Below are positions 5,631-5,881 of a stretch of 5,881 nt of DNA, in pieces; the stretch's first letter is position 1, and each line of letters begins with the position of its first letter. The stretch lies in NCBI GenBank assembly GCA_017620115.1, contig JAFZRB010000122.1, positions 1-5,881 on the forward strand, read 5' to 3'. The notes beneath the pieces are model-generated. The model was not told where the DNA came from. It saw only the letters and a program-made list of their open reading frames with translations, and ran no database searches. Source of the DNA: Clostridia bacterium. Lineage in GTDB: Bacteria > Bacillota > Clostridia > Christensenellales > Aristaeellaceae. The position numbers were made by a program, and so were the translations under genes.

Positions 5631-5881
5631 AGGAAAAACCGATGCGGATTGAGACGCAGCGGCTGGCGCTTCGGCCCGTCGCCGACGCCGACCGGGCGGA
5701 CATGTTCCGCATTTTTTCAAACGATTGCGTGAAGAAAACCTACATGCTGCCCGATTTCGACGGCCCGGAAGCCATGGAGAAGCTGCTTCAGCGCTTCGTG
5801 GCACTGAGCGCGGATCCCGGCCGGTTCGTATACGGCATTGACCTGGACGGACGGCTGATCGGCTTCCTGAACGAGGTGCAC
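5627..5881 (+). CDS. GNAT-family N-acetyltransferase, N-terminal part (runs off window)
   Basis: The first 85 codons of an acetyltransferase. It starts with GTG at 5627-5629, overlapping the phosphoesterase stop as GTGA, with AGAAGGG six nt upstream. The beginning IETQRLALRPVADADRADMFRIF (residues 8-30) is the classic first strand and helix of RimJ/RimL-like GNAT proteins (ETxRLxLRP). Residues 67-81 (FVYGIDLDGRLIGFLN) are the central beta hairpin that precedes the acetyl-CoA-binding motif, which lies beyond the window. An internal ATG at 5642 is an alternative start but would leave the GTG and its ribosome binding site unused. Substrate (protein N-terminus, ribosomal protein, small molecule) is undetermined. 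Nothing suggests a frameshift; the gene is cut only by the window edge. Confidence 0.88.
   Translation, partial: MKEKPMRIETQRLALRPVADADRADMFRIFSNDCVKKTYMLPDFDGPEAMEKLLQRFVALSADPGRFVYGIDLDGRLIGFLNEVH

Noticed and set aside
4671..5804. Long minus-strand open frame opposite the phosphoesterase
   Set aside because: It is antisense to a gene with all five metallophosphoesterase motifs, and the translated product has no recognisable domain.

Overview
The window is a GC-rich bacterial chromosome segment, densely coding on both strands, most likely from a spore-forming Bacillota (Clostridia-type) lineage. The main evidence is a gene on the minus strand with a clear Spo0A C-terminal DNA-binding domain, a DNA-binding fold essentially confined to endospore-forming Firmicutes. 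Strong GGAGG-type ribosome binding sites and a sigma-H-like promoter agree with this. No mobile element, CRISPR array, tRNA or rRNA was seen.

Layout from left to right. At the left edge (1-200, plus strand) is the 3' end of an unidentified gene. It converges on a long minus-strand operon, and a 17-bp-stem hairpin terminator (218-258) with a T-run sits between the two. The minus-strand operon reads right to left: a Spo0A-like regulator (4449-3718), phosphopentomutase deoB (3721-2540), an unidentified Cys-rich 156-aa protein (2543-2073), a UlaG/UPF0173-type metallo-beta-lactamase-fold hydrolase (2076-1447), and a secreted 381-aa protein of unknown function (1419-274). The first four genes are chained by three identical 4-bp ATGA stop/start overlaps, and the fifth follows after a 27-bp gap. 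Divergently on the plus strand, after a roughly 260-bp control region, lie a membrane-anchored calcineurin-type metallophosphoesterase (4776-5630) and the start of a GNAT acetyltransferase (5627 to the window end). These two are joined by a GTGA overlap.

The most interesting part is the regulator at the head of the operon. Its C-terminal half is a well-preserved Spo0A effector domain, but the N-terminal receiver has lost the phospho-accepting Asp (Asn52 at that place), the acidic pair, the switch Thr and the conserved Lys. It therefore looks like a Spo0A paralogue that cannot be controlled by the usual phosphorelay. Immediately upstream is a sequence that matches the Bacillus sigma-H consensus at every defined position with the correct 11-nt spacer. 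The inferred picture is an operon under the transition-state/sporulation sigma factor, encoding a phosphorylation-independent Spo0A-like regulator translationally coupled to a nucleoside-catabolism enzyme, an orphan protein, an MBL hydrolase and an exported protein. How these act together is not evident from sequence alone.
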